A DNA stretch of 5,634 bases. Source: Pseudomonadota bacterium. GTDB lineage: Bacteria > Bdellovibrionota > Bacteriovoracia > Bacteriovoracales > Bacteriovoracaceae. The notes under the pieces are model-generated. The model did no database searches, was not told the origin of the DNA, and worked only from the letters and a program-made list of their open reading frames with translations. Position 1 is the first letter of the stretch; each line of letters opens with the position of its first letter. Made by a program: the position numbers and the translations under genes. Where the stretch lies: the NCBI GenBank assembly GCA_021299675.1, contig JAJTIF010000271.1, positions 1-5,634 of the forward strand, read 5' to 3'. This document shows, piece by piece, positions 1 to 4,728 of this stretch.

Positions 1-34
1 AAGCTACGGCGAGAAACTCTTCTACCTTATTCAT
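1..34 (-). CDS. Possible 5' end of a minus-strand gene (runs off the left edge)
   Basis: An ATG at 34-32 on the minus strand opens a frame that stays open to the window edge and reads MNKVEEFLAVA, a typical charged, protein-like N-terminus. There is no clear Shine-Dalgarno sequence in front of it. A TAAAAT box at 47-42 with a weak upstream GCGACA (71-66, 18-bp spacer) would start transcription almost at the ATG, giving a near-leaderless message. A terminator at 91-119 separates it from the candidate small RNA on the same strand. Only 11 codons are visible, so no function can be given. The plus-strand frames here either stop at 40-42 or 72-74 or run through the terminator, and look less protein-like. 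Confidence 0.3.
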   Translation of the reverse strand, partial: MNKVEEFLAVA

Positions 35-90
35 GGTTGTGATTTTAGCCAAAAGACAAGTTGGATGTCGCTAGCTAAGATGCGAGGACA

Positions 91-120
91 AAAAAAAAGG
101 GAGCCCCTGCATGGCTCCCT
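91..120 (-). terminator. Strong intrinsic terminator, partly bidirectional
   Basis: GGGAGCC (99-105) pairs perfectly with GGCTCCC (113-119) around a 7-nt loop; A98 and T120 can add one pair. Read on the minus strand the stem is followed directly by eight T (98-91), a textbook intrinsic terminator. Read on the plus strand it is followed by TCTTTTTC, which is weaker but possibly functional. The better tail on the minus strand, and the absence of a good plus-strand gene ending here, suggest that its main job is to end the small RNA starting near 167. Confidence 0.85.
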
Positions 121-167
121 CTTTTTCAGCATCCTGCTGTTCACAAGATCACATCCTGTAACCTCGT
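91..167 (-). ncRNA. Candidate Csr/Rsm-type small RNA with two GGA-loop hairpins
   Basis: A perfect TATAAT box (179-174, minus) would start a transcript near 167 that ends at the eight-T terminator at 91, about 77 nt. Hairpin 1 pairs GAGGUUACA (165-157) with UGUGAUCUU (153-145), nine pairs including three G-U, leaving GGA (156-154) as the apical loop. Hairpin 2 pairs CAGCA (139-135) with UGCUG (131-127), five perfect pairs, again leaving GGA (134-132). Both loops lie in the same heptamer, CAGGAUG. Known biology: repeated CAGGAUG with GGA in hairpin loops is the CsrA-binding repeat of E. coli CsrB/CsrC, and ACANGGANGU is the CsrA/RsmA site. Inference: the RNA binds and sequesters CsrA. It contains no sizeable ORF; the only frame is eight codons from an ATG at 175. 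Two sites is few for a sponge, although E. coli McaS works with two. Alternative: an attenuator leader of the gene starting at 34. Confidence 0.55.
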
Positions 168-173
168 ACTTCC

Positions 174-200
174 ATTATACCTATGAACGCATAGGTTCAA
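174..200 (-). promoter_or_regulatory. Promoter of the candidate small RNA, with inverted repeats in the spacer
   Basis: On the minus strand TATAAT (179-174) matches the sigma-70 -10 consensus exactly. The best -35 is TTGAAC (200-195, 4 of 6) at a short 15-bp spacing, which hints at activator dependence. The spacer is itself an 18-bp inverted repeat, ACCTAT-N6-ATAGGT (196-179), and it overlaps a second one, TGAAC-N6-GTTCA (199-184). Both touch the promoter elements, so a regulator could bind there. The match to -10 is seen; the operator role is inferred. Confidence 0.5.
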
Positions 201-204
201 AGAA

Positions 205-333
205 AAATTTGTAAGGGGAAATCTTTTCCAAATCCTCTTTGTTTAATAGCAGAGTTTTCCTCATCTCAACTGAGGGGACTTGGGTTAGAATAATAGGACT
301 AAGTAAAGCAAATCACAGAAAAATGGAGTCTTC
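205..333 (+). other. Upstream region of the three-gene operon, with small hairpins
   Basis: The stretch holds no gene. It contains GGAAA-TCT-TTTCC (217-229) and CCTCA-N7-TGAGG (259-275), the latter extendable by wobble pairs. A weak -10-like TAGAAT lies at 286-291 without a recognisable -35. GGAG at 325-328 is the ribosome binding site for the gene starting at 334. The hairpins could structure the leader RNA, but nothing in them matches a riboswitch I know. Confidence 0.35.
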
Positions 334-672
334 GTGGTGAAGAAAGTGGCCCGCAAAAAGTCGACTAATAAAGCCAGCTATTCGGAGCTGAAAACCTTCA
401 CTTACTATATCCCCAACCCGCCCAAGCGCCAAAGTGGCTACCGAGAGATTGAGTTGGATAAGATCATGCATGGACTTTTAAACAGTGGTCATGAAATTTT
501 GAGCTGGCAGATGCAATCAGCGGCGGGCAGCGAGGGCGGCGTGTTCGTGTGTTTTATTCTTAAAGGCACGAACCCACGCTATAAAGGCGCGGGCCTTGAC
601 TTGCATGTGGAATTTGGTCTCAAAGTCGATTACACCAATTCAGATCTGGAGCTGATCCCAGATGAAAACTAG
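334..672 (+). CDS. Small hypothetical protein, first gene of a three-gene operon
   Basis: This is a 112-aa soluble-looking protein with no signal peptide, membrane segment or cysteine pair that would point to a function. The first 15 residues are rich in Lys and Arg; the rest is mixed alpha/beta, with an aromatic YYIPNPPKR segment near residue 24 and a GGVFVCFILKG strand near residue 68. The start is GTG. GGAG at 325-328 lies 5 nt upstream of the first GTG (334) and 8 nt upstream of a second GTG (337), so either may be used; the product changes by one residue. The last 11 bases overlap the start of the lipoprotein gene, so the two are probably translationally coupled. I do not recognise the family. 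Confidence 0.75.
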   Translation: MVKKVARKKSTNKASYSELKTFTYYIPNPPKRQSGYREIELDKIMHGLLNSGHEILSWQMQSAAGSEGGVFVCFILKGTNPRYKGAGLDLHVEFGLKVDYTNSDLELIPDEN

Positions 673-1915
673 CCTATTTCTCTTACTACTTATTGGCTGT
701 ACCTCCGTGCTTAAGAAGCTCGATATCGACACGCCCCGAAGCCTCAAGAAAGCTCCCCTCTCACTCACACCTGTCACCATGTGTGGTGGCCCCTCACTGA
801 AGAGTGCTCAATTGATTGGCACCAATCCAACTATCCAGAGAGGCTTTAAAGACTTTCTCAAGAACATCCAACCCATCGAACTGGATTTCAAAGAGCAGAT
901 CATCGTTTGGACACTGCTACAGATGAACGTGAGACCAGACTTGGCCACACCCACCTCGCGCCTGCAGTTTTTGATAAAAGAGAGTAACCAAACCAGCTAC
1001 CACGACTACACCGGTGACGACACACAGACCTACCCTTTCATTCAAGCGCTGGAAGAGTTGCTAAGAAATCATCCTCGCAAGAAAAACCTATTATGGTACG
1101 CAGAATTGCTCGACCGACACGTACGATCAGAGGTGGTGGTGGGTATTAGTTTTGAAAAACGTCTCTTAAGCCTCAAAGACGATATCGCCACCAATGCGAC
1201 ACTTCGGAAGTATTACTTTCGCGGCGACGACACACTCAAAGAAAGTGAGCGGATTGCTAAAATTAATTTTTCTCGACTCATTAGCGCTGTTCAGAAAAGT
1301 CCTGGACGTGCTAAGAAATCCAGCGAGCTCAGTGACTACCGCAAGACTCCGAAACTCAAACTCTCCTGTAACTACGACTTTAAGCTCTACGACGAGAGCA
1401 TCTTCTTAATCGGTCCCGACGAGAGCCCCGGACACATTTTTGGTGCCAGCCTCGGGCGACAGGCCTTTTTAGCGATTGCCAGTCAAACCATCGAGGCTGC
1501 AGAACCCCTGTTTGAGGAGCCGGTGTTTAAGGGCAAAGGCAATCCCCGCTCGGCTGCTCTTTGCACGATCCAAAATGACGGGCATGAAATCTGGCTCTCC
1601 TCCCACAATTCCCGTGACCCCGGTCAACACATCTATCATCTGTTTAAGTACGGAATCATCAATGCCAAGAGCCCAGCAGACATCGACTCACTCCTGCGCC
1701 ACTCGCGCCACATTTTCTTGTCTGATCCGCTGCGCTTAGTGATTGAGAGCTCTCGCTCCAAACCTAAGCAGATTCAAGATCTCCTAAAGCTGAACGTGCC
1801 TATCTACAACGCCGAAGCCATGGGCAGTATTTGGGCCTGGAGTAACTTCAATAATGAAGGCGGCCGCTTCTATCTCGACGATCGCAACCCAGGGGCCTTG
1901 TTTTGCGCACCTTAA
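662..1915 (+). CDS. Lipoprotein of unknown function, second gene of the operon
   Basis: The 417-aa protein begins with a short type II signal peptide: MKTS, a hydrophobic run of Leu/Phe, then the lipobox LIGC with the lipidated cysteine at residue 13. Thr at the next position and no Asp suggest outer-membrane rather than inner-membrane retention. The mature part has four further cysteines (residues 41, 236, 301 and 415), enough for two disulfides in the periplasm. A His-rich stretch occurs at 308-326 (HEI, SSHN, QHIYH), and there is a basic RHSRH near 346-350. No catalytic motif I know fits. The ATG at 662 has GGAG at 648-651, 10 nt upstream and inside the previous gene. The 3' end overlaps the ferredoxin gene by 13 bases. 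Lipoprotein status is well supported; the role is not known. Confidence 0.85.
   Translation: MKTSLFLLLLIGCTSVLKKLDIDTPRSLKKAPLSLTPVTMCGGPSLKSAQLIGTNPTIQRGFKDFLKNIQPIELDFKEQIIVWTLLQMNVRPDLATPTSRLQFLIKESNQTSYHDYTGDDTQTYPFIQALEELLRNHPRKKNLLWYAELLDRHVRSEVVVGISFEKRLLSLKDDIATNATLRKYYFRGDDTLKESERIAKINFSRLISAVQKSPGRAKKSSELSDYRKTPKLKLSCNYDFKLYDESIFLIGPDESPGHIFGASLGRQAFLAIASQTIEAAEPLFEEPVFKGKGNPRSAALCTIQNDGHEIWLSSHNSRDPGQHIYHLFKYGIINAKSPADIDSLLRHSRHIFLSDPLRLVIESSRSKPKQIQDLLKLNVPIYNAEAMGSIWAWSNFNNEGGRFYLDDRNPGALFCAP
1891..1905 (+). promoter_or_regulatory. Ribosome binding site and TTG start of the ferredoxin gene
   Basis: AGGGG at 1891-1895, inside the lipoprotein coding end, lies 7 nt before the TTG at 1903-1905. 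No ATG or GTG occurs in frame before the conserved cysteine region, and the codons after TTG read straight into the ferredoxin fold. This supports a rare TTG start translationally coupled to the lipoprotein gene. Confidence 0.6.
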
Positions 1916-2139
1916 AGATCTTCGGAAAAGCTTCCCAGAGGATAATCGCCGAACTCCCGGTTGAGGATGCAAGCGAAGTACTGATGTTTTTTCTCTTGAG
2001 ACATAACCTCCCCATCGCCTCAAGCTGCGCAGGAGATGGGGTGTGCAAGAAGTGTGAGCTAAGTGACGGAAGATTGAGCTGTCAGATGTCCGTTGAAGAG
2101 GCTCTCTCCAACGGACCGATTGATTTTAATTATCTCTAG
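1903..2139 (+). CDS. Compact [2Fe-2S] ferredoxin-like protein
   Basis: The 78-aa protein has cysteines at residues 42, 48, 51 and 60, arranged C-x5-C-x2-C-x8-C. The sequence CAGDGVCKKC matches the cluster loop of adrenodoxin-type and bacterial [2Fe-2S] ferredoxin domains (C-x-G-x-G-x-C-x-x-C), and LSCQ matches the LACQ-type segment that carries the fourth ligand. These domains transfer single electrons to a partner oxidoreductase. The N-terminal strands and the central helix (EDASEVLMFFLLRHNLP) fit the beta-grasp fold. In the usual family about 25-36 residues separate the third and fourth cysteines; here there are only 8, so a large loop is missing. It starts inside the lipoprotein gene and ends in a 4-bp overlap with the convergent protease gene. 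No reductase or partner is visible nearby. The family call is fairly sure; the partner is unknown. Confidence 0.75.
   Translation: MRTLKIFGKASQRIIAELPVEDASEVLMFFLLRHNLPIASSCAGDGVCKKCELSDGRLSCQMSVEEALSNGPIDFNYL
2088..2133 (+). terminator. Terminator-like hairpin inside the ferredoxin 3' coding end
   Basis: GTCCGTTG (2088-2095) pairs perfectly with CAACGGAC (2109-2116). After one A-C mismatch, AGAG (2097-2100) pairs with CTCT (2104-2107) around a 3-nt loop. The plus strand then runs CGATTGATTTTAATTAT, AT-rich but not a pure T run. It is placed where the operon must stop, because there is no intergenic space before the convergent protease gene. On the minus strand no T run follows. It may be a real terminator or a 3'-end stabiliser. 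Confidence 0.45.
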
Positions 2140-3485
2140 AACTCGAGCATGGAAGGCATCTCGACCGGCTTTATCTCTCCGAGCATCGACTGGAGGGATT
2201 TCTCTCCTACCAGATCACTTGTCGCTTCAACCAGCATCGGCATTCTCTCTAGGGAGATTGCGATGGCTTCCGCTAGACTCATCTTACGAGAAAGATCCGC
2301 CGCAAGTACGGCACGATCTTTATTCACGAGCCCACCACTCTTCACGCGAATCTTAAGAAAGCTCTTCTTATCCACTGTCCCCATGAGAATCTCTTTGATC
2401 TCTTTTGGAGTCAGCGCGGGATTAGCGTCTTTGACCTGACCGGCAACATTGGCAACGAAAGGTGCTGCCTGGCTGGTGCCCGAGACCGGTAAACTGCCTA
2501 TTCCGGGAACTGCTGAGCGAATCAACATACCAGGTGCTGCCAGATCGACAGTCGCTGTCCCCCAGTTGGAAAACGGAGCTAAGAATTGATCTTCAAACGT
2601 AGCCGCGACGGACATGCTATTGTCAGCTTTGACGTTGGCCGGTGAAGTACCAAACTCATCATTATTAAGACCATCACTGCCGGCAGCAAATACGAAGAGA
2701 GTCTTCGGAGCGGCACCGACGAAATCCACTGCCTTCTCCGACATGGCCTTCACGAGTTTGATCGCCGTTTGCTTTTTCTCTTCTTCCGTTGGAATGCGAC
2801 CAATCAGATTGACGAAAGCGTAGTCAGCGAAGTTCAGTGCCTGGGTGTAGCCCGTGCCAAAGGAGCCGTTGTCCACATCAGCCTTGTGCAGGTGCACGAA
2901 CTGACCAATTGTTACCATTGAGCGCATCTGCCCGGAGGCCACAGAATCGATCAATGGATCAATTTTGACCCATGGACTTTCTGTGACCTGATCTTGCTTG
3001 TGCGCCTGCGCCGCTTGGATCTCTGCCTGAACGTTAGTCTTGAGAAGAAGGATCCCCATTGCCTTATTCTCAGAACCTTTTACAGAGATACCAGCTACGT
3101 GTGTTCCGTGCATGAAGGTGCCGTACGAGCGAACTTTTGGAATAAACCCTGGAGTCCGCTGCATCTGCATGGCCCAAGTGCGGTCTTCGTCAGTCGTTTG
3201 AAACAAGTACTGCTTCGCTAGGATTTCGTAGTATTTTTTAATGTCAGCTTCTGAGCTGGCAAAATAGGTGAAGAGCTTGCGGTCAATGACCTGGTTGTTG
3301 TTATCGACAAAGTTCCAGCCATGGAGCACGTCCTTAAAAAGGGTCAATGCCATCGGCGCTGAGTTAACCCAAAGATTAGGAACTATCTGCTCATGCTCTA
3401 CGTCTAGGCCCGAATCAATCACGGCAATCGTAGCTGCTTGTGCCGTAGAGAGAACCATGAGGCCAGAGAGGAGGAGTTTTTTCAT
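2136..3485 (-). CDS. Secreted subtilisin-like (S8) serine protease without a propeptide
   Basis: I chose the ATG at 3485 (449 aa) because AAAGGA lies 8 nt upstream and the protein then begins with a clean Sec signal peptide, MKKLLLSGLMVLSTAQA, cleaved after AQA. The ATG at 3503 has no ribosome binding site. Catalytic residues in this numbering are Asp24 (AVIDSGLD), His126 (HGTHVAG) and Ser338 (SGTSQAAP), the S8 order. The block with the oxyanion-hole Asn normally reads AAGN; here it reads AAGSDG, so Ser270 replaces it. Mature sequence begins only six residues before Asp24, so no I9-type inhibitory propeptide fits. About 100 residues lie between Asp and His, more than in subtilisin, and there is a roughly 45-residue C-terminal tail after the fold. 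The product is exported and would degrade or process proteins outside the cytoplasm. It is convergent with the ferredoxin gene, overlapping by 4 bp. Confidence 0.9.
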   Translation of the reverse strand: MKKLLLSGLMVLSTAQAATIAVIDSGLDVEHEQIVPNLWVNSAPMALTLFKDVLHGWNFVDNNNQVIDRKLFTYFASSEADIKKYYEILAKQYLFQTTDEDRTWAMQMQRTPGFIPKVRSYGTFMHGTHVAGISVKGSENKAMGILLLKTNVQAEIQAAQAHKQDQVTESPWVKIDPLIDSVASGQMRSMVTIGQFVHLHKADVDNGSFGTGYTQALNFADYAFVNLIGRIPTEEEKKQTAIKLVKAMSEKAVDFVGAAPKTLFVFAAGSDGLNNDEFGTSPANVKADNSMSVAATFEDQFLAPFSNWGTATVDLAAPGMLIRSAVPGIGSLPVSGTSQAAPFVANVAGQVKDANPALTPKEIKEILMGTVDKKSFLKIRVKSGGLVNKDRAVLAADLSRKMSLAEAIAISLERMPMLVEATSDLVGEKSLQSMLGEIKPVEMPSMLEF

Positions 3486-3505
3486 GTGGTAGATCCTTTC
3501 CATTA

Positions 3506-3521
3506 AAGACGTAAATGTCTT
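3506..3521 (-). repeat. Short inverted repeat in the protease leader
   Basis: AAGAC (3506-3510) and GTCTT (3517-3521) form a 5-bp inverted repeat with a 6-nt centre, just upstream of the protease ribosome binding site. It could be an operator half-site pair or a leader hairpin. The promoter of the gene is not clear; the best pair is a weak CTGTCG with TATCAA 17 bp downstream, further upstream in the same gap. Confidence 0.25.
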
Positions 3522-3624
3522 AAGTGGTTAGGATTTACGACCTCACCAAGTGATTGATAAGTCAGGTGTGTAAAAACGACAGGCGAGAATGGGCGTTTGT
3601 AAGATGATGTTAGAGAAAGCAGAA

Positions 3625-3652
3625 ATGAAGAGAGGATTTCTCCTCTCTTCAT
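3625..3652 (-). terminator. Hairpin terminator of the secreted-protein gene
   Basis: ATGAAGAGAGGA (3625-3636) pairs perfectly over 12 bp with TCCTCTCTTCAT (3641-3652) around a TTTC tetraloop. It lies 9 nt after the stop codon of the minus-strand gene at 3662-4411. The minus-strand tail reads TTTCTGCTTTCTC, pyrimidine-rich with a short T run. Position and stem quality support termination between this gene and the protease gene, so the two are probably separate units. Confidence 0.7.
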
Positions 3653-3661
3653 CAATAATTC

Positions 3662-4411
3662 TTATAGCTGAGTGAGTTGACCGCGACCAGTAACGTGGTA
3701 CTGATCCGTGCTGTCGATTGTTCTGAGAACAGTCTTAGCCTTGTAAGACATCTGCACGATTGCTCCTGCGACTGGACTGTCAACTGAACCGTGGTTCTGA
3801 AGGCCTACGAGCTTCATTGTAGCATCGAACTCATAGCCCCAGCTGACGGTCACATTCGTAGGAACAATCTGAACGGCCGTTAGGTAAGCGCCTTTACCGT
3901 TATACTTCCCAGAGTGAACAAACATCACTGTGTAGTCGAAGGTGACGACTTTTGAGCCATAAAGGTTTTTATACTCGAGTTTCATCTTTCTAGTCAGAGG
4001 CATGGACCAGTTTGTCGTTTGGAATATGTCAACTGGAGAACCATCAGTATTCTTCGGCAGCACAGAAATCGGAGCCGAAGATGTATTTACGACCGGCTGA
4101 CCCTTTTTCACAATTTCATAAATCTTTTCACCTAACGCAATCACTTGATTAGCAGCAGCGATAATCTGACCGATATTGGCTTTTTGATCAAAGCGGCCTT
4201 CTGGATCAGGCAAACCTACTGCAAGATCGAGGAAATTATTATCTTTAAGTTCTTCCTCCATCACTGACTTAGAGGTACCTGTCTTTGTTTCCGTTTCAAC
4301 CGTGACTACGACTGACTTGATCGTGAGATACTTATTGAGATCTTGAGACTCGGACAAAACTGGAACTGAAAATGAAAGAACTAGTGACGCAAGCGCGATT
4401 TTATTAAACAT
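3662..4411 (-). CDS. Secreted hypothetical protein
   Basis: The 249-aa product starts with a Sec signal peptide of about 20 residues (MFNK, a hydrophobic core, then PVLS before ESQD). The mature part has no cysteines and no further membrane segment. Residues 78-103 form a likely amphipathic helix (ANIGQIIAAANQVIALGEKI) followed by a KKGQPVVN turn. The region from about 110 to the end is rich in alternating beta-type sequence, such as VVTFDYTVMF, VTVSWGYEF and AIVQMSYKAKTVL, suggesting a C-terminal beta sandwich or barrel-like domain. AAGGGGG at 4422-4416 is an excellent ribosome binding site 4 nt from the ATG. The gene has its own promoter and terminator and appears monocistronic. I do not recognise a named family; a periplasmic or extracellular role is inferred. 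Confidence 0.8.
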   Translation of the reverse strand: MFNKIALASLVLSFSVPVLSESQDLNKYLTIKSVVVTVETETKTGTSKSVMEEELKDNNFLDLAVGLPDPEGRFDQKANIGQIIAAANQVIALGEKIYEIVKKGQPVVNTSSAPISVLPKNTDGSPVDIFQTTNWSMPLTRKMKLEYKNLYGSKVVTFDYTVMFVHSGKYNGKGAYLTAVQIVPTNVTVSWGYEFDATMKLVGLQNHGSVDSPVAGAIVQMSYKAKTVLRTIDSTDQYHVTGRGQLTQL

Positions 4412-4455
4412 GTTTCCCCCTTATCTTCGCCTCCAATAGCGTTGATGGGGGTATT

Positions 4456-4483
4456 CTTATCTAAACCTGACTAACAAAGTCAA
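4456..4483 (-). promoter_or_regulatory. Promoter of the secreted-protein gene, with an operator-like repeat
   Basis: On the minus strand TTGACT (4483-4478, 5 of 6 to consensus) lies 16 bp before GATAAG (4461-4456, 4 of 6), preceded by an A/T-rich run that could act as an UP element. Transcription would start near 4449, giving a leader of about 38 nt that contains the ribosome binding site. TGACT-N5-AGTCA (4468-4482) is a perfect inverted repeat overlapping the -35, and so is a candidate operator. Confidence 0.5.
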
Positions 4484-4680
4484 AAAATATTAATCTTATT
4501 ATTTCTTACATCAAATGTCCCTTGGCAAGAAGCGTTGTAAATCTTATATAACTAAATAACTTCATAGACTTAGCTCCAAAATCCTAGAGTGAATTTTCAA
4601 TATTGAGTGCTTATTTCAATTAGAAACTCTAATGGATCCTATTAGCTTAACTTAATCTTAACCCGGTCTCCTTACTTTTA
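4484..4680. other. AT-rich gap between divergent genes
   Basis: The gap from 4412 to 4728 holds no ORF with a credible start and ribosome binding site. Apart from the two promoters it contains an AT-rich core, a small inverted repeat, CTAAT-N7-ATTAG (4629-4645), and right after it three closely spaced CTTAA units (4646-4660). None of these matches a known element. The high AT content suggests bendable regulatory DNA, but no binding site can be named. Confidence 0.4.
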
Positions 4681-4709
4681 TTGTCAGGCCTAGGCCCAAG
4701 CCTGATAAT
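4681..4709 (+). promoter_or_regulatory. Promoter of the exonuclease gene overlapped by an inverted repeat
   Basis: TTGTCA (4681-4686, 5 of 6) and GATAAT (4704-4709, 5 of 6) are separated by exactly 17 bp, close to the ideal sigma-70 promoter. Transcription would start near 4716, directly at the ribosome binding site. TCAGGC-N10-GCCTGA (4684-4705) is a perfect inverted repeat whose arms overlap the -35 and the -10, and GGCCTAGGCC (4687-4696) is a 10-bp palindrome inside it. A protein bound there would block RNA polymerase. Confidence 0.7.
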
Positions 4710-4728
4710 ACTAAAAAAGGATAAGACG

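Noticed and set aside
2..213. Plus-strand frame open from the left edge through the terminator
   Set aside because: It runs straight through a strong terminator hairpin and the small RNA promoter, and its composition looks unlike a protein C-terminus. I prefer the minus-strand reading.
1194..1739. Two extra plus-strand frames inside the lipoprotein gene
   Set aside because: They have no ribosome binding site, their composition is low in hydrophobic core residues, and the lipoprotein frame explains the sequence fully.
1700..1860. Phospholipase D-like resemblance at the lipoprotein C-terminus
   Set aside because: The segment around residues 350-385 loosely recalls a PLD strand-helix unit, but no HxKxxxxD motif is present.
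3486..3503. Upstream ATG at 3503 for the protease gene
   Set aside because: It has no ribosome binding site and puts MERIYH before a signal peptide that is complete from the ATG at 3485, which has AAAGGA at good spacing.
4629..4660. CTAAT/ATTAG hairpin plus CTTAA repeats as a terminator or mobile-element end
   Set aside because: The stem is short, no T run or gene end adjoins it, and no target-site duplication or transposase is present.
4681..4728. TTG at 4681 as start of the exonuclease
   Set aside because: This TTG is the -35 box of a near-consensus promoter, and the DEDDh fold begins right after the ATG at 4729.
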